Shown: in pieces, positions 7,136-16,108 of the stretch
How the letters are laid out: each line of letters begins with the position of its first letter
Position numbering within the stretch: the first letter of the stretch is position 1
Assembly (NCBI GenBank): GCA_015520735.1
Contig: WAPN01000026.1
Location: 1-64,000 of the forward strand
Length of the DNA: 64,000 nt
Direction of reading: 5' to 3'
DNA from: Desulfurococcales archaeon
GTDB taxonomy: Archaea; Thermoproteota; Thermoprotei_A; Sulfolobales; Desulfurococcaceae
The notes under the pieces: generated by a model
Seen by the model: the letters and a program-made list of their open reading frames with translations, nothing else
Told to the model about the DNA's origin: nothing
Databases searched by the model: none
Made by a program: the position numbers and the translations under genes

Positions 7136-9091
7136 TCACCTCCGCGCCGTCAGGTGTATAGAGTCGAGGATATTTGGTGTGAACACTTGCGTCGAACCAA
7201 TATAGCCACTTCTAGGATTAGATACGAGGCGCGATACAAGCCTTGCAAGGGTCATAATGGCTGTGGGCTCACCGTGGTTGAGCACTATGTTGCGCGGTCT
7301 CGGCGCGATGTTGCGGATATACCTCAGTAGTTCGCTTTGGTCGCTATGGCCTGAGAAGCCCTCGACACTGTATACTTCGAGGTTTATCCTAACGATCTCT
7401 ACCTTATTATCAATAATCATTTGGAGCTCTCGGAGACCGTCCTTGATCCTCCTCCCCAATGTTCCCTCTGCCTGGTAGCCCACGAAGACGAGGGAGTTCC
7501 TTGGATCGCCTGCTATTAGTCTTAGGTACTCTACGGCTGGCCCGCCCGTCAGCATACCACTGGTAGCAATTATTATGGATGGCCTTGTCTCCACGATATC
7601 AGGCCTAGCCTTATGCCCCTCTATGATGTGGAAGTAATCAGCCACAAAGGGGTTCTCACCACGGTATATCATGTCTTTCAGATTGCGGTTCAGGTATTCG
7701 GGGTACTGTGTATGTATCGCTGTAACCTCGTTGACGAGGCCCTCGATAAACACGTCTACTCTGGGTAGTAGCCCGCGCTGTATGGCGTCGCTTAATACAA
7801 GCATTATCTCTTGGCCCCTACCGACAGCGAAAACAGGTATAAGGACTATTCCTTGCCTCTCAATAGTTCTCTTGATAATACTGATTAGTTCTTGCTCTGC
7901 CTCACGCCTATTCTGTTGCCTTGTAGCACCGTATGTTGACTCCATTATCAGGGTCTCCACACGGGGGAACTTATCGTTGGCTCTCTCGAGGAGTCTAGTA
8001 TTCGCATACTTGAAGTCGCCTGTATAGACTATGTTGTGGAGCCCGCTCCCTATGTGTAGGTGGACAATGGCTGAACCAAGGATATGGCCAGCATTATACA
8101 TTGTAACCTTTATATCAGGAGCTACATCAGTCACCTCATTATATCCCAGCGGTATCGTGTGAAGTATCATCGTCATGAGCTCTTTCTCGCCATAAGGCAA
8201 GTATTTTCCCTCGCGCTGCGTCACCTCCACATAATCCTTGATCATAATTGCCATGAGCTCTCTCGTGGGCTTAGTAACATATACGGGGCCTCGATAACCG
8301 TATTTGAATAAAAGCGGTACTAAGCCACAGTGATCTAAATGTGCATGAGTAACTACTACGGCGTCAAGCTCCGATATTCTTATCTGGCTGGTATCTATGT
8401 ATGGATAAGCTCTGTTAGGATCTGATCCTGCGCCGACATTTACACCAAGATCTAGGAGGACTCTGCTCTCCCTGGTCTCGACGAGGATAGCTGATCTCCC
8501 GACCTCCATGAATCCTCCCAACGCTGTTATCCTGACATAATTGTTCTTAAAGATCACGTCTCGATGTATTCTCTCGCCTATGTACCTGAGAAACCTCAGC
8601 CTATAATCACTCTGCTTCAACAAGTTCGTCATGATGACGTTAAGTGTTTTCGATTCCAAAGGGGACGCTCTAAATACTTCGGGGCGCCAACCCGTCTCCG
8701 CTAGAATTAGATGATGAAGCACCGCCCCCTTACCTATAACCATTCCGGGTTTCTCTGCCTTGATCCATACTTCCCCCAGAGTTTTATCAAACACTATACT
8801 GTTAGGATCAATCCCGGCATCCTTAGGAACAAGCTCTAGTATTTTCTCCCTAGCCTCTTGCGGTGGAAGCCTGGCGTCTGGATGTACTCGTATGACTACC
8901 CTCTTTCTGACCTTTTTAGCGATATTCTTGACCAGATCTAGTTTGTTGGCTATAGCCTTCCTATTCTTAACATACAGGACTATCTCTGGTCCTTCGAACT
9001 CGATGTTTGTCAGCCCTATATCGGGCGGTAATTCTGCGAGGATCTGACGGAGTAGTGTTGTTCTCCCTCGATCTATTATTAGTCTTTTCAC
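7136..9091 (-). CDS. fttA: FttA (aCPSF1), KH/beta-CASP ribonuclease and transcription terminator
   Basis: A 651-residue homologue of eukaryotic CPSF73. Two KH-like RNA-binding modules fill about the first 180 residues. The metallo-beta-lactamase core has THAHLDHCG (HxHxDH zinc site), and the beta-CASP domain follows with MESTYG and a late GHSDQSE histidine motif. In archaea FttA cleaves nascent RNA and terminates transcription; this is known for the family, not shown here. GTG start. First gene of a string with nadM and rtcA. The proteasome beta gene upstream is separated by 170 bases. Confidence 0.97.
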   Translation of the reverse strand: MKRLIIDRGRTTLLRQILAELPPDIGLTNIEFEGPEIVLYVKNRKAIANKLDLVKNIAKKVRKRVVIRVHPDARLPPQEAREKILELVPKDAGIDPNSIVFDKTLGEVWIKAEKPGMVIGKGAVLHHLILAETGWRPEVFRASPLESKTLNVIMTNLLKQSDYRLRFLRYIGERIHRDVIFKNNYVRITALGGFMEVGRSAILVETRESRVLLDLGVNVGAGSDPNRAYPYIDTSQIRISELDAVVVTHAHLDHCGLVPLLFKYGYRGPVYVTKPTRELMAIMIKDYVEVTQREGKYLPYGEKELMTMILHTIPLGYNEVTDVAPDIKVTMYNAGHILGSAIVHLHIGSGLHNIVYTGDFKYANTRLLERANDKFPRVETLIMESTYGATRQQNRREAEQELISIIKRTIERQGIVLIPVFAVGRGQEIMLVLSDAIQRGLLPRVDVFIEGLVNEVTAIHTQYPEYLNRNLKDMIYRGENPFVADYFHIIEGHKARPDIVETRPSIIIATSGMLTGGPAVEYLRLIAGDPRNSLVFVGYQAEGTLGRRIKDGLRELQMIIDNKVEIVRINLEVYSVEGFSGHSDQSELLRYIRNIAPRPRNIVLNHGEPTAIMTLARLVSRLVSNPRSGYIGSTQVFTPNILDSIHLTARR

Positions 9092-9261
9092 ACTCCAACA
9101 CCGTTATATCGTTGATTGAGTTAATTAACTAGAACATCAGTGTGTTTAACTAACTAGAAAACACGAGCACGTAGTGCCCGATTATTATCAATATGTGAGT
9201 TATGATTGTTTACTTAATATACCTTATTATATTCTAAGCTCCCGGAGAACGTATTACCCGG

Positions 9262-9882
9262 TCAGAGACTTACTACCTTTTTCTGGAAAAGCCTTGTTTC
9301 CTCCTTATACAAGTTCTTACCGATCACAACTATATCCACGCCTTCACCACTATAGCTGTCCCTCTCAGTGGCAGCCTTGACAGCTCTGTATGCCAGATCT
9401 TTCGCTTCCTCGAGACTTAGATCTTCTCGATAGCCCGACTCTAGCACACCATATGCAACCGGCGAACCCGAGCCCGTAGCTATGTATTTTTCTTCACTGA
9501 GGCTACCAAATAAGTCTACATAATATATGTGAGGCGCCACATCATATCCACCTATGATAAGCTGGACTATGAACGGATTCATCCTAAGGTACGCTTGTAA
9601 TATGATGGAGATCTGTGAGGCGAGACCTCTGATACTTATGGGTTTCCCCATGTCGAGGCTATATTTGCGCGATATATATCTGGCCTGTTCAACAATGTAC
9701 TGAGCATCAGCTACTAGGCCTGAGATAGTCATCGCCGCATGATCATCTATTTTTTGTATCTTCATAACCCTATTATGTGCGACCATAGTGCCCGCTGTGG
9801 CACGCTTATCAGCTGCTAGGACAACAAAATCTTTTACCACAAGTCCGACGGTCGTTGTCTTAGATGTGATCTTACCAGTCAT
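9262..9882 (-). CDS. psmB: Proteasome beta subunit, catalytic
   Basis: A 206-residue active 20S proteasome beta subunit. An 8-residue propeptide (MTGKITSK) precedes TTTVGL. Thr9 is the expected nucleophile after self-cleavage; the Asp17, Arg19 and Lys33 equivalents (DKR, MK) are all present. The residue before the cut is Lys rather than the common Gly, which may affect processing. A TATA-like element CTTATAAATAC at 9938-9948 is shared with the divergent egsA gene. The inactive paralogue is at 3011. Confidence 0.97.
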   Translation of the reverse strand: MTGKITSKTTTVGLVVKDFVVLAADKRATAGTMVAHNRVMKIQKIDDHAAMTISGLVADAQYIVEQARYISRKYSLDMGKPISIRGLASQISIILQAYLRMNPFIVQLIIGGYDVAPHIYYVDLFGSLSEEKYIATGSGSPVAYGVLESGYREDLSLEEAKDLAYRAVKAATERDSYSGEGVDIVVIGKNLYKEETRLFQKKVVSL

Positions 9883-9937
9883 TAATACCCACCGCTACCA
9901 GGGATAACGCCATGCACAAACTATCTAATTATCCTTA

Positions 9938-9948
9938 CTTATAAATAC
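9938..9948. promoter_or_regulatory. TATA-like element between psmB and egsA
   Basis: CTTATAAATAC reads as an archaeal box A in both directions. It is 42 bases before the egsA GTG and about 56 before the psmB ATG, so it could serve one or both divergent genes. Position and sequence are the only evidence. Confidence 0.5.
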
Positions 9949-9989
9949 ACTTGTAGCCACCGATAACTTGTATGTAATGGTGTTTAGAA

Positions 9990-11060
9990 GTGAACAATGC
10001 CAAACAACACAAGATCATCTTACCGAAACTCGTTGTTGTGGGAAACAATATTGTATCGAACATAACGCGTTATCTCGAGGAAACAGATGTTTCAACCGAT
10101 GACCGCATCGCCCTAATAACGGGGCCGCATGTATATGAAAAAATATCCCGCAAAATAGAAGAGCGCCTTAAGGCTTCCGGCTTAAAGGTGAGCACATGGA
10201 TCGTCGAATCCCCCCATATATCCATTGCCGAGAAAGTAGCTGCTGAGACAGAGGAACAAGGTATAACTATATACATAGGTGTTGGCGGAGGTAAATCCAT
10301 AGATATAGCCAAGTATTCTGCATCCAGAAATAATGGATTACTGGTAAGTGTTCCAACAGCCGCCAGCCACGACGGGATAACATCTCCTTTCGCAAGTCTT
10401 AAGGGCAGGGATAAGCCAACCAGTATGCCGGCTGTCACACCCACACTAATCCTCGCCGACATATCGATCATATCAAGAGCTCCCAGAAGGCTAAATCTCA
10501 GTGGTGTAGGAGACCTCATAGGGAAACTCACAGCTGTCAAGGACTGGCAATTAGCACATAGGCTTAAAGGAGAATACTATGGTGAGTACGCCGCACAGCT
10601 AGCACTCCTATCGGCGAAACACGTGCTGAGATACCACGAGCTCATCGGGAGCGGTAACCCTGACGGTATCAGAATCCTTGTCGAAGCACTGATAAGCAGT
10701 GGTGTGGCGATGTGCATAGCTGGTTCAAGCAGGCCTGCAAGCGGTTCTGAGCACCTGTTCAGTCATGCCCTGGACATACTTGCTCCTGGGAAGGCACTGC
10801 ATGGAGAACAGGTGGGAGTTGGGACAATTATGATGCTATACCTCTATGGCGATAAGCGATGGAAGAAGGTCAGGGCCATAATGAGAAAGATCGGCTTGCC
10901 CGTAACGGCGAGAGAACTGGGTATACCGGCTGAGATCATTGTTAAGGCTCTAACCATAGCCCACCGTATTAGGCCGGAGAGATACACGATACTGGGTGAG
11001 AACGGCCTTACTCCGGAAGCGGCTTGGAGACTTGCTAAAGAAACAGATGTTATAGAGTAA
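9990..11060 (+). CDS. egsA: sn-glycerol-1-phosphate dehydrogenase
   Basis: A 356-residue NAD(P)H-dependent enzyme that reduces dihydroxyacetone phosphate to sn-glycerol-1-phosphate, the backbone of archaeal membrane lipids. It shows the GVGGGKSIDIAK nucleotide loop near residue 93, GVGDLIGK near residue 173, and the zinc ligands in SGSEHLFSHALD and ALHGEQVG. GTG start. It feeds the GGGP synthase encoded at 20185. Convergent with the FKBP gene. Confidence 0.97.
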   Translation: MNNAKQHKIILPKLVVVGNNIVSNITRYLEETDVSTDDRIALITGPHVYEKISRKIEERLKASGLKVSTWIVESPHISIAEKVAAETEEQGITIYIGVGGGKSIDIAKYSASRNNGLLVSVPTAASHDGITSPFASLKGRDKPTSMPAVTPTLILADISIISRAPRRLNLSGVGDLIGKLTAVKDWQLAHRLKGEYYGEYAAQLALLSAKHVLRYHELIGSGNPDGIRILVEALISSGVAMCIAGSSRPASGSEHLFSHALDILAPGKALHGEQVGVGTIMMLYLYGDKRWKKVRAIMRKIGLPVTARELGIPAEIIVKALTIAHRIRPERYTILGENGLTPEAAWRLAKETDVIE

Positions 11061-11086
11061 TATAAGTGGTACTATAACCGCTCGGG

Positions 11087-11878
11087 CTAAGCCTTTCCCT
11101 CTACAGCTTCTTCCTTAGGCTCTTCCTCCGTCTTCTCCTTGGATTCCCTCTCCTCGATCTCTTCTTTTTTCCCTGCCTTCTCTTCCTTCCGCCTCGTGAA
11201 TACCTCCTGGAACACTACCTTATCTACCTCGTCTTTCAGCATATCATAAATGTCTGTGACCAGGAGTATCTTGGCGTACTGTATATCTCTTTTAGCCATG
11301 TATTTCGTCGGGATCTCTATGACGACCTTCTTCTCCTCAGGATCATACTCTATCTTGAGCTCCTCCTCCGGTATCTGTAGATACCTCCTCGCAAGACCTT
11401 TGATCTTCTCCTCTGTTTCCTCAAGCTTCCTAATTATCTTGATCTTATAGATGAGAGTCTTACCTGCTAGTGGGTGGTTGAAGTCGATGATCACTCTGCC
11501 TCCAGTTATGCTTTTTACAATGCCTTTCTCGCCACCAACCTCTACAACGTCTCCAACCCGGACCCTGTATCCCCGCCTCCTAAACTCTCTTATACTAAAC
11601 ACCCTTACTTTGCCAGGATCCCTTTCACCAAACGCTTTTTCAGGTGGAACCTCTATCTCGGCCTCGCCGCCCACGTCGAGCTCCTTGATCTTCTCCTCAA
11701 CATACTTGTTGAGCCAGCCCTTACCGAGAACTATTAGGGTCGGCCCGTACAGCCTGCCCGACTCGTAAATACCCTCCTTCTTAGCGAGCTCCTCGTTCGT
11801 CGTATCAACTATGTTGCCCGTCTCCTTGACCCTGATCGTATACTCGAGTACTATGAAGTCGCCCTCATTGAAAGACAT
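11087..11878 (-). CDS. FKBP-type peptidyl-prolyl isomerase (SlyD-like, long archaeal type)
   Basis: A 263-residue cytosolic prolyl isomerase and chaperone. The FKBP core occupies residues 1-85 with an insert-in-flap segment (RVRVGDVVEVGGEKGIV..FNHPLAGKTL at about 100-145). It is followed by a C-terminal domain and a very acidic/lysine-rich tail (EEREES/KEE repeats). The long two-domain form is typical of archaeal FKBP26-28. Starts at ATG. The 130 bases upstream contain an isolated ORB-like element. Confidence 0.94.
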   Translation of the reverse strand: MSFNEGDFIVLEYTIRVKETGNIVDTTNEELAKKEGIYESGRLYGPTLIVLGKGWLNKYVEEKIKELDVGGEAEIEVPPEKAFGERDPGKVRVFSIREFRRRGYRVRVGDVVEVGGEKGIVKSITGGRVIIDFNHPLAGKTLIYKIKIIRKLEETEEKIKGLARRYLQIPEEELKIEYDPEEKKVVIEIPTKYMAKRDIQYAKILLVTDIYDMLKDEVDKVVFQEVFTRRKEEKAGKKEEIEERESKEKTEEEPKEEAVEGKA

Positions 11879-11963
11879 TCTAGGCGTTCACCTCTACTTA
11901 TCTTGTTTTGTCTATGCTAGGCATATCTACGGTGTTGTAGTCTTTATAAAAATATCATGTCTG

Positions 11964-12001
11964 TTCCAGAGGATGCGATCCCGTGTAACCCCCCGGTTAA
12001 C
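11964..12001 (-). promoter_or_regulatory. ORB-like element, isolated
   Basis: TTCCAG, a middle segment, then GTGTAACCCCCCGGTTAAC. The C6-GGTTA half is almost identical to the sites at 15623 and 16072 in the putative origin 3.6-4 kb away. It lies between the FKBP gene and the 3' end of the PUA gene. It could be an outlying Orc1/Cdc6 site. Confidence 0.5.
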
Positions 12002-12007
12002 ATAGTG

Positions 12008-12487
12008 CTAGAGCAAACGCCAAATTCTATCACCAACACGATGGATATTCCTAACAACCCTCCCCCTCTTCATACCGGGAATTCTGACTGAGTCTACGAG
12101 AGCTATTCCTACAACGAATGGTTTTCCATACTTTTCGTCCACGACCGCTACGGGATCGCCTGCCCGGAACTCCTCAATAACTCTCCTTATGCCTGGAGCC
12201 ATAACATCTGCTCCTCGGCCCAGAGGCTTGATGGCCCCCATATCCACAACGATCCGTGGGATCCACTCGTATCCTTTACTGAGCAGGTATTTCAGATGGG
12301 GTATCCATTTATCCTCGTACTTGAAGAATGCTGGGACGTCATCAACTATTATGATTAGGGGTAGTTCTCTGGACTGGTAGTACTCAATCTTCGAGGACTG
12401 GTTGAGCTCCAGGCCTGGATAAAGGCTGGACAATTCCATGATAAGCCTTTTCCTCTCCTTTTTGGATAATACCCACCGCCTAGGCAA
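12008..12487 (-). CDS. PUA-domain RNA-binding protein (MCT-1/Nip7-like)
   Basis: A 159-residue protein. The C-terminal half (VDMGAIKPLGRGADVMAPGIRRV...GDPVAVVDE...GKPFVVGIALVDS) is a clear PUA domain. The N-terminal half resembles the partner domain of MCT-1-like archaeal proteins. It probably binds tRNA or rRNA; the substrate is unknown. TTG start with a GGTGA site. Divergent from the LSm-L37e pair. Confidence 0.85.
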   Translation of the reverse strand: MPRRWVLSKKERKRLIMELSSLYPGLELNQSSKIEYYQSRELPLIIIVDDVPAFFKYEDKWIPHLKYLLSKGYEWIPRIVVDMGAIKPLGRGADVMAPGIRRVIEEFRAGDPVAVVDEKYGKPFVVGIALVDSVRIPGMKRGRVVRNIHRVGDRIWRLL

Positions 12488-12615
12488 TAAGAATCACCTT
12501 CGGGACGACCGAAAGCTCATCATAAGATCAGCCAGGGATCCCCTCCACATCTCTTTCGAGATAATATTGTGGGTGGAGACTTATTACTTGTCACATACAC
12601 ACGTGATCCATAGTA

Positions 12616-12626
12616 CTTATATACTT
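12616..12626 (+). promoter_or_regulatory. Box A for the LSm-L37e pair
   Basis: CTTATATACTT lies about 90 bases before the LSm start codon in an otherwise gene-free gap (12488-12705). It has the shape of an archaeal TATA box and gives a leader of about 60 bases carrying a GGAG site. Confidence 0.5.
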
Positions 12627-12699
12627 GGAAACATTACCCAATACTCCTAGGCATAGACATTATGATTGAATGGAGGGAACAAGCACTAGACGGAGATGA

Positions 12700-12933
<234 letters not shown>

Positions 12934-12967
12934 TCGTGGCCGAAAGGCCCAGCCGGGGTGAGCGTGT

Positions 12968-13156
12968 ATGGGTAAAGGAACACCTTCAATGGGTAAGCAC
13001 GGGAGGAGCAAGACCCACATAAGATGTAGGCGGTGCGGTAGACACGCGTTCAACGTCGCTAAGGGCTACTGTGCTGCATGTGGTTTTGGGAGAAGCAAGA
13101 GGATCAGGAGGTATAGTTGGCAGAATAAAAAGGTTAACCGCGCAAGGATCGTCTAG
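12968..13156 (+). CDS. rpl37e: 50S ribosomal protein L37e
   Basis: A 62-residue, very basic protein with a zinc ribbon: CRRCG at about residues 20-24 and CAACG at about 35-39, then the [15 protein letters not shown] tail typical of L37e. It belongs to the large ribosomal subunit. Cotranscribed with the LSm gene. Confidence 0.97.
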   Translation: MGKGTPSMGKHGRSKTHIRCRRCGRHAFNVAKGYCAACGFGRSKRIRRYSWQNKKVNRARIV

Positions 13157-13254
13157 CCTTTATCGGCTCCAAAATAATCCTCTCTGATAATCCATCCTAG
13201 GGCGATAACGATATCTTTGGTTCACGGCAATCTTCATAGTATAGTCTATGGGGT

Positions 13255-14472
13255 GTGAACGTATTGGATGTTGAGACACGACTATCCTACATCAGAGAGT
13301 TCGCCAGGGAAATCGTGACCGAGAAGGATCTGAGGATTCTTCTTGAGACAAAGGATCATCCATGGGCTTACGATGGCTTCGAGCCATCCGGTCTGGCACA
13401 TATCCCCATCGCCATCTACCGCACAATACTTACGGGCTATCTTCTCAAGGCAGGTTTTAGGATGAAGTACTTGCTGGCCGACGATTATGCCTGGATAAAC
13501 AATAAGCTGGGAGGCGACCTAGAGAGGATCAGGAGGGCTGGGGAGTATTTCCGCGAAGTCTGGAGGAGGTCGTGTGAGGTCCTCGGAGTACCTTTCGACA
13601 GAATAGAAATTGTATGGCATATGGACTTCTTCTCGGACCCCGAGTACTGGAGGAAAGTAATACTGATAGCTAAGGCTCACAGCCTCCGTAGAACCAAGCG
13701 TGCATTAACCATAGCGGGAAGGATAGCGGCGGAGGAGAAGGAGACAGCTATTTTCTTCTATCCCTCAATGCAGGCCGCCGACATCTTCCATCTACCAGTG
13801 GATGTCCCCCAGCTCGGGATTGATCAGCGGAAAGTGAACATGTTGGCCAGGGATGTGGCGGGTAAATCTATAGAGCTCGCCGGCCGGAGATACAAGATGT
13901 ATAAGCTCCTCGGCTACGAGGATTACGGGGTCAACGGAAAGCCTGTCGCCATCCACCATAGGCTCCTCCCATCCCTGACGCCTCCACCAACGACTCTGCC
14001 CGGGTTCGACGATGATCCATGGAAGGACTTCATCATAGCGAGTAAGATGAGCAAGTCCAAGCCCGAGACAACGATTCTCATCCATGATAACCGCAAAAAG
14101 ATCTTTAAGAAGATCAGGAAAGCATATTGCCCGCCGAAAAGCATCGTAGAGCATAGGGTTACCAGGACAGTTAATGGTAGGATGGAAGAATACAGTCTAA
14201 CCATTGAGAACCCCGTCCTAGTATACGTTAAGGAGATAGTGTTCAGGACACAGGACTCGTTCACGGTCAAGACAAGGGAGGGTGAGGAGACCTATACCAG
14301 CTACGACGACCTAGTCAAAGACTATGATACAGGTAAAATACATCCACTAGACCTCAAGAACGCCCTAGCAGATGCTCTAGACCAGCTGATAGCGCCGATA
14401 AGACAGTATTTCGAGGAGGGGCCTGGGAAGAAGCTATACGAGGAGGTCAGGAAATACCAGATAACCAGGTGA
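13255..14472 (+). CDS. tyrS: Tyrosyl-tRNA synthetase
   Basis: A 405-residue class Ic synthetase that charges tRNA-Tyr. Seen: YDGFEPSGLAHI (tyrosine pocket and HIGH-like motif, residues about 41-52), PSMQAADIFHLPVDVPQLGIDQRK in the middle, and the KMSKS loop ASKMSKSKP near residue 265. Length is slightly above the short archaeal type. GTG start. It lies between the L37e and tRNA-Ala genes on the same strand. Confidence 0.95.
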   Translation: MNVLDVETRLSYIREFAREIVTEKDLRILLETKDHPWAYDGFEPSGLAHIPIAIYRTILTGYLLKAGFRMKYLLADDYAWINNKLGGDLERIRRAGEYFREVWRRSCEVLGVPFDRIEIVWHMDFFSDPEYWRKVILIAKAHSLRRTKRALTIAGRIAAEEKETAIFFYPSMQAADIFHLPVDVPQLGIDQRKVNMLARDVAGKSIELAGRRYKMYKLLGYEDYGVNGKPVAIHHRLLPSLTPPPTTLPGFDDDPWKDFIIASKMSKSKPETTILIHDNRKKIFKKIRKAYCPPKSIVEHRVTRTVNGRMEEYSLTIENPVLVYVKEIVFRTQDSFTVKTREGEETYTSYDDLVKDYDTGKIHPLDLKNALADALDQLIAPIRQYFEEGPGKKLYEEVRKYQITR

Positions 14473-14529
14473 AACGTCGAGATAAAGGATATAAGGCTGC
14501 TGAGGGACTCTATTTAAGAACATGGAGAT

Positions 14530-14642
<113 letters not shown>

Positions 14643-14781
14643 TCCCATCCTACCTGGTTTCAAACAGGATCACCTAGTTCTCCGAGATATATAATCTATT
14701 ATTTTTCTAGACAGGATTGACTGTATAAGAATTCATTTGCTAGGGGAGAAAAACGGTTTAGTAAAGCCTAGGAGGTTAACC

Positions 14782-15039
14782 TTACTCCTGCTTCTTAAGC
14801 TTACCCTCAACAACGACCATTGTGCTGGTCGTCCTTATCTCTGGGAACTTCCTTATCTTGCTCGTGATAACCTCTCTTATTCTCTCTAGGCTCTCGGCCT
14901 CTACCTTGGCTACTACATCGTATATTCCATAGACAATATATACCTCTGTTACCTCAGGTATCTCGTAGAGCTTCTCCATAACCCTTGACTCGGCCCCGAT
15001 CTCGGTCTGGATCAGGACTATTGCTGCGGCCTTAGCCAT
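14782..15039 (-). CDS. Stand-alone Lrp/AsnC ligand-binding (RAM) domain protein
   Basis: An 85-residue protein consisting only of the alpha-beta RAM/ACT-like effector domain: AAAIVLIQTEIGAE, EIPEVTEVYIVYGIYDVVAKVEA, IREVITSKIRKFPEIRTTSTMVVV. No HTH is present. Such single-domain proteins form decameric rings and bind amino acids; they may modulate full-length Lrp regulators. The ATG at 15039 is preferred to an upstream TTG at 15051. Confidence 0.92.
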   Translation of the reverse strand: MAKAAAIVLIQTEIGAESRVMEKLYEIPEVTEVYIVYGIYDVVAKVEAESLERIREVITSKIRKFPEIRTTSTMVVVEGKLKKQE

Positions 15040-15106
15040 TATTATCCCCAAGAATATACTGGGTTCTGCGGAATATATAGTTTGGCGACACGGCTTGCCG
15101 AGAATA

Positions 15107-15613
15107 ATGGTAGTTTACATGGCCGAAGATAATCCAAGGAAGAATACGAGTTTGAAAATGGTCAGGCACGGCCTAGCATTCCGTGTCCACCCGAGAAGGA
15201 TCAAGGGATGGCCCTTGGTCCTCGACCCTTACAGCGACGAGTATCTGGGCCCGTGGAACCGGGGGGTTATCGAGAAACACGGCCTACTAGTATACGACTG
15301 CAGCTGGAAGAAACTAGCAAAACACAGAACAATACATGTCAGGGGCCTCCACAGGAAACTACCACCCCTCCTACCCGGAAACCCGATCAACTATGCAAGG
15401 CCCTGCATGTTATCATCAATCGAGGCCGTCGCCGCAGCACTATACATCACAGGTTACCTTGATCTCTACGAGAAGCTCCTCGGCCTCTACAAGTGGATGA
15501 ACACGTTCCATACTCTTAACGGGGAACTATTAAGGGAATATAACAGGGCGGAAAACCCCGAGATGCTCTGCCGTATCATACGTGATTTCTGGGGCGACCG
15601 TGTGCCTTGTTGA
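15107..15613 (+). CDS. tsr3: Tsr3-type rRNA aminocarboxypropyltransferase
   Basis: A 168-residue SPOUT-like enzyme (DUF367) that transfers the 3-amino-3-carboxypropyl group of SAM to a hypermodified pseudouridine of small-subunit rRNA. Family marks: a start with an acidic DNPRKNTSLKMVRHG segment, LDPYS, YDCSWKK, and the SAM-site region LLPGNPINYARPCMLSSIEAVAAAL. ATG at 15107 gives the usual N-terminus; a TTG at 15095 is possible. It abuts the predicted replication origin. Confidence 0.93.
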   Translation: MVVYMAEDNPRKNTSLKMVRHGLAFRVHPRRIKGWPLVLDPYSDEYLGPWNRGVIEKHGLLVYDCSWKKLAKHRTIHVRGLHRKLPPLLPGNPINYARPCMLSSIEAVAAALYITGYLDLYEKLLGLYKWMNTFHTLNGELLREYNRAENPEMLCRIIRDFWGDRVPC

Positions 15614-15622
15614 CTGGTGCAT

Positions 15623-15661
15623 GTGTAACCCCCCGGTTATACCCCATTGTTTCCACTCCAT
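15623..15661 (-). repeat. ORB-like element 1
   Basis: Minus strand reads GGAGTGGAAACAATGGGGT, then ATAACCGGGGGGTTACAC. It has a mini-ORB core (TGGAAAC...GGGG) and a second G-string in an inverted TAACC/GGTTA context. It faces away from the AT-rich core. Confidence 0.68.
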
Positions 15662-15721
15662 GAGACCCGGACACTACATCGGACATCTTAACAGGTGATT
15701 TACTAAGGATAGGCATAACCC

Positions 15722-15760
15722 GATAACTCCCCAGTTACTCCCTATGATTTCAACTGGAAA
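15722..15760 (-). repeat. ORB-like element 2
   Basis: Minus strand reads TTTCCAGTTGAAATCATAGG, then GAGTAACTGGGGAGTTATC. It has the same two-part layout as element 1 with some drift in the G-strings. Confidence 0.62.
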
Positions 15761-15784
15761 AATTCACCAAACATAGTACCGTCA

Positions 15785-15811
15785 GTCACCCCTTTATTTC
15801 TTTTGGAGAGG
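15785..15811 (-). repeat. ORB-like element 3, degenerate
   Basis: Minus strand reads CCTCTCCAAAAGAAATAAAG followed by GGGTGAC. The spacing between the CTCC...GAAA half and the GGGG string matches a mini-ORB, but the core is weaker. Confidence 0.5.
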
Positions 15812-16009
15812 AGATAGTGAGGTTTGGAGAAACGGAGCTGACTAGGTAGTAATTATGTATTATATTTATATGAATTATCTTATCATAATATAATGATATT
15901 TATTTGTTTGTATAATGATATTATACTTATCTTAAATCTAAAATGTCCATTATATCATTGTCTACAAATATAGTTCTTATTCTATATTTTCGAATTATGG
16001 TTCAATCCG

Positions 16010-16040
16010 CTTATCCAGTGGAAGGAGAGGGGTCTGGGCG
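16010..16040 (+). repeat. ORB-like element 4
   Basis: Plus strand reads TTATCCAGTGGAAGGAGAGG then GGTCTGGGCG. TCCAGTGGAA...GGGG is the closest match to the archaeal ORB core in this region. It lies immediately right of the AT-rich core and in inverted orientation to elements 1-3. Confidence 0.68.
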
Positions 16041-16071
16041 TTTTGGATAATATTTATATATTACATGTTTT

Positions 16072-16108
16072 GTTAACCGGGGGGTTTTACTCTACGATTT
16101 CCACTCCA
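16072..16108 (-). repeat. ORB-like element 5
   Basis: Plus strand reads GTTAACCGGGGGGTTTTACT, then CTACGATTTCCACTCC. It contains the GGAGTGGAAATCG half (minus strand) and the TAACC-G6 box, with the G-run strand reversed relative to element 1. Confidence 0.6.

Noticed and set aside
9120-9165. Direct repeat TTAACTAGAA/TAACTAGAA in the gap before fttA
   Set aside because: Only two short copies in AT-rich DNA; could be an operator, but nothing supports it.
12515-12560. TCATCAT and TCAGCC on the plus strand suggested a minus-strand C/D sRNA
   Set aside because: Only one C'-like and one D'-like box; no second D box at the right distance and a poor outer C box.
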